This document shows, in pieces, positions 38,161-48,111 of a stretch of DNA of 64,000 nucleotides. Origin of the DNA: Podaxis mareebaensis (Eukaryota > Basidiomycota > Agaricomycetes > Agaricales > Agaricaceae); the NCBI GenBank assembly GCA_018524725.1, contig JAEUWP010000334.1, forward strand, positions 62,001 through 126,000, written 5' to 3'. Made by a program: the position numbers and the translations under genes. The notes under the pieces are model-generated. The model ran no database searches. It was not told where the DNA came from and was given only the letters and a program-made list of their open reading frames with translations. Every line of letters starts with the position of its first letter. Position 1 is the first letter of the stretch.

Positions 38161-41100
38161 CTAGTTCGGCGGAGTCGAGACCGTAATCGTCATCTCGTCC
38201 TCGGTTCCTCTGCGAGTCGTCAATGTACATTCCGTTGTCATCTTCTCTGGCCAGTGGCCCATGTCTTCCTTTCCCGTGGTCGGAGAAATAGTAGTGGCGC
38301 TTGCAATGTTTGACTCCAGGAGGTCGATGGCCGGAGAAGTTACAAGCGCAGGAGAAATTCTCCTCGGTCGACCAGGCCTGCGTGGCGCAATTGTGGATAT
38401 CGATTCTGGTGGTGCTAGCTGTGGTTCTGGTTCCGGGAGGTCAATGGCTGGTGAAGTTAGAAGCACAGGAGAAAGTTTCCTCGGTCGACCGCGTCGGCGT
38501 GGCGCATTCGTAGATATCAATTCCGATGGTACTAGCTGTGGTTCTGGTTCCGGGGAGTCAATGGTTGGAGAATTTGAAAGCGCAGAGGAAAGTTTCCTCG
38601 GTCGACCGCGCCTGCGTGGCGCATTTGTAGATATTAATTCTGGTGGTACTAGCCGTGATTCTGGTTCCGGGGAGCCAGTGGCTGGGAGAGTTAGAAGTAC
38701 AGGAGAAAGTTTCCTCGGTCGCCCACGCCTGCGCGGCTCATTTGTGGGTATCGATTCTGGTGGTACTAGCTGCGGTTCTGAGGCGCCAACGGCTGGAGAA
38801 GTTAGAAGTACAGGAGAAATTTTTCTCGGTCGCCCACGCCTGCGCGGCGCATTCGTGGATATCGATTCTAGTGGCACTAGCTGTGGCGTAGATACCACAA
38901 TGGCTCCGTCCATGGGCTCTTGGTTCCGTGGCCGGCCTCGCCCTCTAGCTATTGTTGGACCTGACTCTAATTTTGGTTCTGTTTTCCTCGGTCGTCCAGG
39001 CTTCCTAGCTGTCGGACTTGTACCAGAAACCTTCCCCTTCTCTTTGGCCTTCCTGCTCCGCCTAGGTGTATCACCCTCCAGCATGAGCGATTCCAATCTC
39101 TTGGTCAATTCATCACCCTCCGAATCCGAGTCTTCACTCAAGTCCAGCTCCTCCGAGTCCGAGAATGACAACACCTCCTTCTCCCTCTCCACCTCTTCGT
39201 CATCTTCCTCCACTTCTGAACCCGTCAAAACGCGTCCGGTGTGTCGTCTATAACATCCTTTCACGATATCGCCCCACAAAGTATATCTTCCACAGGAAGG
39301 ACATGCACCTCCGCGCGGAAGCATGCCTTTACCTAGGTTGAATGGATTTGAAGTTACGAATGCGGATGCGGGTATGAGTGTGGATGCGTGATTTGCCGTG
39401 CGTTTTGGGGCAACAGAAGGAGAAGATGTTGGCAGAGTTATAGGTGCCGGTGATGAAGGAAGCCCAGAAGGCAATGTTGATGATGCTGGGGAGGACGCGG
39501 GTAAATGTAAGGGGTGCAGAGACGAGGTAGATGTGGAAGCTAAGACAGAGACTGAGGCACGGGAAGACTCTAAAGGAGGGGAATGAGGAGAGGTGAGACG
39601 GCGTTCAGTTTCCAACCATTGTTTCGCAAGGCATGTCAAGTGAGAAACGGATGTACATCCTGTGTGGGTGCATAGCGTTATTCCAAGATGATTCTATATT
39701 GGAATCAGTTAGTATTCTGATACCATTATTCGGGGTTCCGACAACGTACGCTGGCGAAATCGTGTATTAGCGAGTCGCAAATGGGGCATTTCAGCGGGTG
39801 CCCTGCCGCGATGAGCGCCGTGTTCTTGGCGAGGTAAGGAGAAGTAAAATGTTCTGTTGTTTGATATATGAGATATATCACATCAACGTCAGTCAGTCAA
39901 TTTTTTCTTGCAACGCCGTACAAGCGAGCGAGCGATCATAAGTGATGTGAGCGAGGGAACTGGATCCGCGTATGAAAACGGGAAAGCATATTTTTAGAAA
40001 ATAAAAATAAAAGAAGCAAAAATAATAACAGAGGGTTCGGGTACATTATAATGTACCGCGGGAAGAGAAGCGGGAAGAAGGGATATTCTAAGCCAAAGGG
40101 ACTGAGACATGTCCAAGAAGAGCACCGGAAGGTTCTTGAGCGAACCCGGATCCATGGTAATGTTCCAAAGGAGTTCGACAGCATATGCACATATGCAACT
40201 GATTTCATGTTGCGTCAAGCCCATTGGTTACCAGACTGGTGAAACGGACCAGCGGCGGACCATAAAACATTGGAGCTCAAAACCCAAAAAAATGACAAAG
40301 ACTCAGGAAATATCAACAGTACCCACCGTCAGTTATACATAGTGTGCCCTCTCGTCCGGCGCCTTGCAACCCACTTGAGCCATCCACACCTTCAAGTTCG
40401 ACAGAACACGTAAACCCCGGTGGAAATAAAGATCCGTATCGCTGGCGTTGAGTTTGTAACTGTTCATATTGCTTTGTGAATTCGTTTCCAAATGCGCAGT
40501 TTTCGCCGTCAGAAGTGTCAGAACGGGGTAGCACAGAGGAAGAAAAAGAAGGTGAAACAGATGTGAGAGCATCCCAACACCTTACAGCTTCCTCGGTGAA
40601 AAGCTTGACATGGAGGGGCCACGTGCTAAATGGGTGTGTCCGTATCATCCTTTGCAAAACCCTAATGAAGGGGATATTTGAGCACGCGACCTGTAATGAG
40701 AACGGAAGAGAACGAACATGATGTTTTGTTCGAGTCTGGATCCTCGTCTTTGGAAGAGAGGATTTCCAGCGTCGTCACGCAGATATCTAGATTTGTGAGG
40801 ATTCTGCCATGCATACTCAAAGGACGTGGCAGCCTGGGAATACCAAGTAATATGTTGTCATTAATGACAACGCTATCGGATTAATGGCTGAGACGTGAGA
40901 CCCACCGGTCTGGAAGGGAATCCGTGCACAAGGAGCTGCATAACCCAAGGCCGGTGTGCGGCCGTTTCTCGGGCACCCTGTACCAGAATACCATTGTGCT
41001 GTCTAAAGGGAGGTGGATACTTGTTGTTAATTTTGTCGGTCGGCCGAAACTCACCTTAGACGGCGCACGGGATCTCGTGTGCTGCCGATATAGTTTCTGT

Positions 41101-41179
41101 ATGATCGGAGAGTCTGAACTGATTTGAGAAGGTAGCAGGCATAGAATGTTGGAAACGAGTATGTTTTTGATTTGGTCAT
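38161..41179 (-). CDS. SLX1: SLX1 structure-specific nuclease with C-terminal AT-hook array
   Basis: This is the catalytic subunit of the SLX1-SLX4 flap/Holliday-junction nuclease. The N-terminal GIY-YIG domain is spread over exons at about 41179-40780: [31 protein letters not shown] with the catalytic arginine, [16 protein letters not shown], and [18 protein letters not shown] with the catalytic glutamate. [15 protein letters not shown] and [14 protein letters not shown] follow, then the C-terminal zinc finger: [29 protein letters not shown] and [19 protein letters not shown]. The tail is unusual: after an acidic patch there are seven GRPR AT-hook cores in repeats of about 39 residues. This makes the protein about 800 residues, roughly twice the usual length. 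The intron between the CITD and [14 protein letters not shown] coding parts is about 473 nt, far longer than others here. The start is the ATG at 41179. Confidence 0.88.
38340..39010 (-). repeat. in-gene tandem repeat encoding AT-hooks
   Basis: The coding strand of SLX1 carries repeats with a period of about 110-117 nt. The hook codons recur near 38359, 38476, 38593, 38710 and 38822 (plus-strand positions), with two more divergent hooks near 38921-38947 and 38980-39006. Each unit reads roughly PRRRGRPRK, then SPVLLTSPA, a Glu/Pro stretch, LVPPE and SISTN. Four hooks are RRRGRPRK; the others are PGRPRK, GRGRPRN and PGRPRR. Because the period is a multiple of three or nearly so, all units keep frame. 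Confidence 0.9.
39854..40326 (-). other. unusually long SLX1 intron with an 18-bp palindrome
   Basis: The donor GTGGGT at 40326 and the acceptor AG at 39854 join TD to [11 protein letters not shown] in frame, matching the SLX1 family. At 473 nt the intron is six to nine times the size of its neighbours. It contains a perfect palindrome GGTACATTATAATGTACC at 40040-40057 and an A/T-rich stretch at about 39990-40030. No ORF in it resembles a known protein. Confidence 0.6.
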
Positions 41180-41224
41180 GAGCAGAGTCGACGTTGACGC
41201 GAGAGTGACAATGTAAATGGGTTG

Positions 41225-41238
41225 TGACGCGACGCGCC
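41225..41238. promoter_or_regulatory. double ACGCG core upstream of SLX1
   Basis: TGACGCGACGCGCC lies 46-59 nt before the SLX1 start codon and holds two overlapping MCB-like cores (ACGCGA, ACGCGC). Such sites are bound by MBF-type regulators of replication and repair genes in other fungi; function here is inferred. Confidence 0.35.
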
Positions 41239-41308
41239 AGATTGGTACACACGTGAGGAGTATATTCCTTCAGGGGCTAATTAACGAGGTGGATGGACCC
41301 GAGTTGAT

Positions 41309-41346
41309 AAAGTACACGAAAGTACACCGAATAGTAAAAGTACACG
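41309..41346. repeat. three short AAAGTACAC repeats
   Basis: The word AAAGTACAC occurs at 41309-41317, 41319-41327 and 41337-41345, in the 200-bp gap between the acetyltransferase stop and the SLX1 start. It may be a binding-site cluster of the SLX1 promoter or a chance repeat. Confidence 0.45.
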
Positions 41347-41385
41347 ATAACTTACAGCGCTGTCTATCAGATACAATAAGCGACA

Positions 41386-41989
41386 TTATAGATCTAAACG
41401 ACCAGATACAAGATATGCGTCACGCTCGCCATATGGACATGTACGGTAGAGGTTGGGGATGACTTCGGAGGAGACACGCATGCCAATCCTCTCGTAAAAC
41501 TTGAGAGCAGTGGCATTCGTCGTGGCAACGTTTGCATAAACGATAATGCCCGCACTAAGAGGTCCGCAGAGTCTGTCGACGACAGCACGAATGAGACGGC
41601 GTGCAAGGCCCATGTTCTGGTAGGCCGGGAGTACGCCAAGTGTGAGTATCTCGATACGCGGTCGAGGCGAATCAAGCGCTTTGGATGCAGAAAGAGTAGG
41701 AAGGGCAAGTGCAGATGATTTATGCAGGGCAGCAGAAATAAAGGCAATTGGAGACTTGGGCTGGGAGCGACGGACTGCGATGAGACAAGCACGGGACGGA
41801 AGGAGGAGGAGCTGAGTGAAGAAGGCGGGAGGGTATTGAACGGGAAGGATCATGGACTGAATAACTCGTTTAGTAAATAACGGGAATAAATGGGATTGAG
41901 AAAGGACATACATGGAGGGAGCGGATACCCGGTACATCGGAAGAGGTGAGAGGACGGAGGATGATGTCGCTCTGGGCTAGAGAAGGCAT
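41386..41989 (-). CDS. GNAT N-acetyltransferase, NAA50/NAA60-like
   Basis: This small GNAT-fold enzyme transfers acetyl from acetyl-CoA. The first exon (ATG at 41989, MPSLAQSDIILRPLTSSDVP) is spliced through an intron with a GTATGT donor to SMILPVQYPPAFFTQLL, which resembles the substrate-loop start of NAA50/NAA60 N-terminal acetyltransferases. The acetyl-CoA pyrophosphate loop reads ILTLGVLPAYQNMGLARRLI. Strand beta5 follows (GIIVYANVATTNATALKFYE), then the helix RIGMRVSSEVIPNLYRTC. About 190 residues, which fits a single-domain enzyme. Whether it acts on protein N-termini or on other amines cannot be decided from sequence alone. It lies just upstream of SLX1 on the same strand. Confidence 0.78.
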
Positions 41990-42286
41990 TGGTGATTAGC
42001 CCGGGGTGTGCAGGGCTCTGCTTATGAACATGGCCTTTATCCGTCGGATTGTAGTGGATTCAATCCTTGGGAGCTGCTCTTGTGCTCGTACGCGGAGAGC
42101 CGCTGGCCAATACGACATGTGATAGGTCAATGGCAGTTTCGCGTGGCTCTATTCCGCATCTACCACTCTTCCGTGCACCGAAACAACTGAGCATTCGGGT
42201 GAACCCGGTCTTTCAGACTTGCTGTCATTGGCCCAATGTCTCCTCGCAACATTCGTCCAATCCATGCCTCTCCGGGGCCCAGGGTC

Positions 42287-42293
42287 TATAAAA
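42287..42293 (+). promoter_or_regulatory. TATA box of the PEPCK gene
   Basis: TATAAAA lies 261 nt before the PEPCK start codon. A likely 5'-UTR intron (donor GTGAGT at 42360, acceptor near 42532) would bring the spliced leader to a normal length. CCAAT words occur upstream near 42233 and 42257. Confidence 0.55.
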
Positions 42294-42553
42294 CCCTTGA
42301 AATTCCTCCTTTCTCGTCACTTCATTGCCCCCCTTCCGTCCGTTCCCCGCATTCGGCTGGTGAGTGTTACTCCTTTCCACATGATTTCGATCGGCGCGGA
42401 CGGCTGCACTAATCCGCCTGTCACGGCCTTACCTTCGCACGCCCCCGGATCTAGGATCCACCACTCTCCTCCCTTAATTCGTCATATATAACCTTGAGAC
42501 TTCAGAAACAGTCACTTATCTCTCTCCAACAGCTCAACCCTCCGCTTCACAAA

Positions 42554-44536
42554 ATGGTTCTTCCCCACCACACGCCCTACGTCACCCCTCACATCCTTCA
42601 CAAGCACTATGCCCAGGCTGCTGAGGCTGAGCAATACTCCAATCGTATGTGCCACTTGCGCCGCGCCCGTGGCCCCTGCGCACCACTAACCCCTCTTCTA
42701 GTGATCGGCCGCGACCTTGAGTACTTCTCGCAGGCTGGTTTTGACATGGATCGCATTCAGATCAAGCGCAACGCCCCTGTCGCTCAGCTCTACGAAGATG
42801 CCATCCGGAACGAGGGTGCCATCATCTCCTCATCAGGTGCTCTCATCAACTTTTCCGGCAAGAAAACCGGGCGCTCTCCCAAGGACAAGCGTATTGTCTA
42901 CGAGGAGACCTCCAAGGATGACATCTGGTGGGGTTCAGTCAACATCAAGATGGACGAGCGTGAGTCAACTCTCGTTTCGCTGTCTAGGGAGTTGAGTATT
43001 TACCCGGGATCTCAATCCCAGACACCTTCGAAATCAACCGTGAGCGTGCCATTGATTACCTCAACACCCGCGACAATGTCTATGTCTTCGATGGTTACGC
43101 GGGAGTGCGTACAGCTTCTTCCTTACCTCGTCTAGTCTTTCTCATCCTTGTGTTTTAGTGGGATCCCAAGTACCGCATCAAGGTTCGCGTTATCTGTGCC
43201 CGGGCCTACCACGCTCTCTTTATGGTACGTTATTAACGACGTCTTTCCAATTTTGGCAACTCACCATCTCGCCCTCGCCTAGCACAATATGCTCATCCGC
43301 CCAACTGAGGAACAACTCAAGGACTTTGGCGAGCCCGATTTCATCATCTACAATGCCGGTCAATTCCCTGCCAACCGCTTCACCAAAGGCATGAGCTCTA
43401 CGACCTCTGTCGAGATCAACTTCAAGCGCATGGAGATGGTCATCCTTGGTACCGAGTACGCCGGCGAAATGAAGAAAGGTGTCTTCTCAGTCATGGTAGG
43501 CTTCGATGTTCGGAATAGCCTAATCGTATTTTTAACCTCGTCACTCTTCTAGCATTACCTTCAACCCGTCAAGTTCGGCCAACTTTCTCTTCATTCCTCT
43601 GCCAATGTCGGCAAGGAGGAGGGTGATGTTACTCTCTTCTTCGGCCTCTCCGGTACTGGCAAGACCACCCTCTCTGCCGACCCTAACCGTCTCTTGATCG
43701 GTGATGATGAGCACGTCTGGTCCGACACTGGCGTCTTCAACATCGAAGGTGGTTGCTACGCTAAGTGCATCAACCTCTCTGCCGAGAAGGAGCCCGATAT
43801 CTTCAACGCTATCAAGTTCGGTTCCATCCTCGAGAATGTCGTCTACAACCCCGCTACTCGTACGCCTGACTACGATGACGTCAGCATCACCGAGAACACT
43901 CGCTGCGCCTACCCCATCGAATACATTCCCAACGCCCAGATTCCCTGCATCGTCGACCGTCAACCGAGTAACATCATCATGCTCACTTGCGATGCCTTCG
44001 GTGTCCTCCCTCCCGTCTCCCGCCTCACCCCTGAGCAAGCCAGCTACCACTTCTTGGCTGGTTACACTTCGAAGACTCCTGGTACCGAGGACGGTGTCTT
44101 GGAGCCTATCCCAACCTTCTCCACCTGCTACAGTGCACCCTTCATCGTCCTTCACCCCGGCCGCTACGCTGAGATGTTGGCCGAACGTATGGCTAAGCAC
44201 AACGTCGACTGCTGGTTGATCAACACCGGCTGGACCGGCGGAAAATTCGGCACTGGCAAGCGTTGCCCGCTTAAGTATACTCGCCGCATTGTCGACGCTG
44301 TGCACTCCGGTGAGCTCGCCAAAGCCGAGTATGAGAACTTCGGTGTCTTCAACCTCTCGATACCTACTTCGCTTGAGGGCGTGCCTAGGGAGTTGTTGAA
44401 CCCTTCACTTGCATGGAAGGATAAGGAGGCATTCAACAAGGAAGTTAGGAAGTTGGCAGGCATGTTCCAGAAGGCGTTCGCCCTCTATGAGAAGGACGTT
44501 GAGCCCAAGGTCAGGGAGGCTGGCCCACAGATCTAA
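42554..44536 (+). CDS. PCK1: phosphoenolpyruvate carboxykinase (ATP)
   Basis: This is the gluconeogenic enzyme that turns oxaloacetate and ATP into phosphoenolpyruvate, ADP and CO2 in the cytosol. Motifs are plain: substrate loop [13 protein letters not shown], the metal/oxaloacetate region around [13 protein letters not shown], the P-loop [14 protein letters not shown], the metal site [46 protein letters not shown] and [15 protein letters not shown]. Short introns break the N-terminal half (near 42641-42700, 42960-43008, 43105-43158, 43225-43282 and 43497-43552); the C-terminal half is one exon. Codon use is strongly C-ending in the long exon, as in highly expressed genes. The length is normal, about 540 residues. 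The protein ends VREAGPQI. Confidence 0.97.
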
Positions 44537-46679
44537 GCCCCCCTCCTTTTTTCCTACTGTGATTTCCCTCGGACCTGATTTACTACTGGCTCTTGATTAC
44601 TGTGCTTTCTTCACCTATTGCAATATTTGATTGACATGTTTTAATATTCACCAATCCTTTGAACGACCAATCCTCTATTTTCTGCCCTTTCCCTTCCGCT
44701 CGTTTGATATATTGTTGATTGGGTAGTGTAACATAGAGATATAGCTGGGAACGGAAACTGGATGCAATACTAGACGCTACTGTATATTGATACTCATCTT
44801 ATTAGTGTGAACCCGGACGGTGTGAGTGTTGTAGCGAAGTTGTGGGTCCGGAGAGGTGCTTGTTTACATTCCATCAGTCGGTGCGCGGTCCCGGTTACGA
44901 TTCCTGTAGCCAGGGAACCCCTCCGTGCCATCCATGATGCCACGGCCGTGCTATGCTCAACTGATAGTTTTAGGTCGCTGAGCTTCTGACGATTTTTATG
45001 CTCGCCAACTCTTGGGGATGCACGGTGGACTCGAAATGCTACCTAGGAATGGAACGGCCGAGGAAAGACTGCTACCCGTATTCGCCGGCGGTACGACCAG
45101 GCCGCGATGTCGCGCCCCTGAGACCTGTTTCTTTGTGTGTCGTATCGCCGCCATCAACTCACTTCAATTCACTTCTCAAACTGATATTCATTGTCAAGAT
45201 GACTAGACTCTGAACGCAGATCTTACGGTTCGGTGGAATGGATTCATACCATCAACTTCATAACATTCAGACGGACGGAACGGCAAGTTTCACTTGTTTC
45301 GGCCTACCATAAAGAATAGGATTTGGTATCTGGATACTTGTGTAGCGCGTGCTCGCACGGAAGAGAGCGCGCCGCTCACGTCCAACGCGCAAGTTATTTT
45401 GAGCGGGCGTCCTTGTTGTTCTCGTGTTATTGAGAGGATTCTCGCCCACTTATTTTCTAGTGATTAGTTTGGACCCACCCGACTCTGACTCATACGCTGT
45501 TATATGTATTCCACTCTTGGAATACGAGACTTACCTGAACAAGGGCTGGAAGCTGAGCAGAATCCCAGGGCTGAAGACTGGCACGGTGAGAATTGCACTG
45601 GACTACGAGACAGGCAAAGTGCCCATCCCTTCCCCAGGAAGAGCCCACAGACAGTGAGTACACCACCGCGGGCCCCCGCAAGAGACTCAAATGAGCGCAG
45701 AGGCTTTCCCGAATGAGATAATATGGACTGTCATCTCTGTTTGAGTTCATTAGACCAAGCAAAACTGACCTTTGAATCACAAATGATGATAAACACTAGA
45801 TGCTTTTGGAGGCTCCTAGCTCACAGGATTCAACCGCACAACTCTCGCGAAAGATCCACAGCCTGCTACGATAGCATACAATTTGCCAGGTATGGAAAAA
45901 TATACGCAGTAGGAATTTATGAGAATCCTTGTGGTTGACTTGGGCTGTTGCTGCAGCTAATACCCATGGAGGAAGATGGAGGGCGGATCTCATTATTTGG
46001 CAGCCAGGAAATTTGATACCACAGGATGAACGATATTGAATCTGTGGTCCAAGTTTTTTACAAGAAAAAAACTGGGCCTGGAGTGCGCTGAAGTCGGGGA
46101 ACAAGAAGCATGACCGAGAAAGCAGCAAAAGGCCATCCAAGTTAAAAACAAGCAGTGCTCACCGTGAACCTTGGCTACAATAATTAGCTCTTCAATGGAT
46201 CCAATTGCACCATGACAGACACCGATGAAGCGCGTGCGTGCCAACGATATCGCGCCAGCGTATGTACTGACTTCTATCCAAGTACATCCTCTCACTGGGA
46301 GCCTCTGCGTCGGTTCCCGAACTCTGAGCTCCACGTAGAGCACCTAGACCTGGATCCTTCAGTTCAGAGGCAGTCGTCTCGATAGGAACAGCGACTCGTG
46401 TAGCAAGTACCGGTCAAGCAACAGCTGAACACACATGTATTCTCGATGTTATTCCAAGAGGTTTTTGGGCAGAAATGGCTGGAAGATTTCTGAATACCGT
46501 TGTACTTGAGGGCCCTTCAAGGTTTCACTACGTAGGCATACCTCTTATCCATGCTGACCTTCGTGCTCAATGGCCCATAATTAGGTCCACTACATCTTAC
46601 AATAACCAGATTACGATCGAATTCAATATTTATGAACAATGAAAACAAGATGGGCAAATTTCGCTGGAACAATTTCAGT
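44537..46679. other. gene-poor spacer
   Basis: About 2.1 kb lies between PEPCK and the PHD gene. Short overlapping ORFs on both strands carry no recognisable domain, apart from a possible decayed F-box fragment at 45691-45905. No repeat ends or transposase-like reading frames were seen. Confidence 0.45.
45691..45905 (+). pseudogene. possible F-box gene remnant
   Basis: An ATG at 45691 opens AFPNEIIWTVIS, like the start of Agaricomycete F-boxes. A candidate intron (donor GTTTGA, acceptor AG at 45799) leads to MLLEAPSSQDSTAQLSRKI, then a TAG at 45872-45874, then ICQVWKNI, which matches the usual F-box end (VCxxW). The downstream frame has further stops. This fits a broken F-box gene, but the match is short and may be chance. 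Confidence 0.3.
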
Positions 46680-48111
46680 TCAGCGCCTGTTTCTCTTTGA
46701 ACCATCTACCCATTGTATGACGTCGAATTGGTATAGCTGTGGGCGAACCGCTCCCAATTTCTGAGCTTTAATCTTGCGCCGGGTAGCGCTAGGTGGTGTC
46801 TCAGATACTTTCTTCTTCAATGCATTCGTCCACATATCATCGTCGCTGACACGGGCGTGAATCCATTGAGGCGCAAGGTCTGGTTCCTTGTGCGGTTCTT
46901 TCTCGGGTACACCGCTCGCAGATGCAACCACAGGGACAGCAGTGCCAGCGGTATGAAGAGTCTCTGTCTGATCGACCGTGCCAGGCACTAGACGGTCTGG
47001 ATGTACAGGGGGCGGCTCTTGTGTCTGTGCCTGGGAGATAGTGTTCAGAGTCAAATCGACAACCTCCGACGTTATTTCCTCAACAGACTCCTTCTCTTCA
47101 ATCTTCGCCTGTAATATTTGCTGCTGCAGTCGTCTGTGTTCCAATCTCCTGCGTTTCTCTTTCTCTGCCGCACTTCGTCTGAATTGCTCCCTTCTGGTTT
47201 CTTTTTCCTGCTGAGAGGAAGCTTGTGCGGGGTTGGTCGTCGTTTGAGTCTCCTTCATAATTGGATTTTTGCTTGCCAGTTTCTTCCGAGGGGGAGAACG
47301 ATGAGATGGTAGGATGTTATCACTATCTTCAGTTACGGCATGAATGGGCCGTTGGTTAAATTGCGTCCAAATAGTTGATTGACCCGAAGTTGATTGCGGA
47401 TGGTGTCGTGTAGACAACAATTTCTGCGAGAAATCGGCACTCTGCTCTTCCTGAGGAAGACGATGGGCGGCCTTAGAAGTCCTGGCAGTCGACTTGATCG
47501 CCGTCACGACCGCAGGTCTTTCGATGACGGTCGTAGTTGGTGCACGAATATACTTGGCGTCCGTATTCCCTGTAGGTTTAGAGGAGGTACGACGGGATGA
47601 ATCGGAGTTTTCTCCCTCGTGACTTCGAATGCGAAGGGAATCAGTTGGTCCAACATAAGCGGGAGTAGCTCGGGAAGTAGACGCCTGCGATATACTTGGT
47701 GGATGGGGTATGGTTCGATGTGGCTCTGAGGATGAAGGATTTCGAAGGGAAGGAGATTGTGAGGCCGTTCTAGTTTGAGGCTGATTGACGGGTGCCACAG
47801 ACGTTCGAGGCGTTGGTGTACCAGTCGAACTGGCGGTACCACCTCTAGTACAACGCTTGCACTTCCATGCTTGCAGGCCGTTGGCTATGTCACCGGCGTT
47901 ATATGCCTTTATGCGGAGAACAAGTTCCTGATCGGTCACGGGAGGTAAATGGCAACCTTCCAGTGGTTTTAACGATCTTTGGTGGGCAGGTGATGCTAAG
48001 TGGAATTAGGTTTGCATGCTTACGATGATGCCACTTCCGATTGCAATCACGACAAGTCAATAGAAAGGCTTGAACGGTGCTGTGTGATTTAGAGCACCTT
48101 GTACAAGACAT
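46680..48111 (-). CDS. PHD-finger protein
   Basis: The first exon (ATG at 48111) and the start of the second make a C4HC3 PHD zinc finger: CTRC, LLTCRDCNRKWHH, then RCH after an intron, and KCKRC. PHD fingers usually read the methylation state of histone H3 tails. The rest is long, disordered and rich in Ser, Thr and Pro, with a basic nuclear-signal-like stretch (SPPRKKLASKN), a long charged helix (RREQFRRSAAEKEKRRRLEH onwards) and EVVDLTLNT, a SUMO-interaction-like motif. About 450 residues. No further catalytic domain is seen. The single intron (near 48023-47958) has a good GTAAGC donor. The specific role is unknown. Confidence 0.76.

Noticed and set aside
38340..39010. regular repeats as a possible CRISPR array
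   Set aside because: The repeats are in frame and encode AT-hooks, spacers are not unique, and the genome is fungal.
38261..39253. 330-codon plus-strand ORF opposite the SLX1 repeats
   Set aside because: It is the mirror of the AT-hook repeats, has no domain, and exists only because the repeat period keeps frame on both strands.
40680..40900. apparent break in SLX1 after RLEQNI
   Set aside because: A 56-nt intron (donor GTTCGT, acceptor TTAG) joins it to [14 protein letters not shown] in frame.
43541..44305. 254-codon minus-strand ORF inside PEPCK
   Set aside because: Antisense shadow caused by strong third-base bias of the PEPCK exon.
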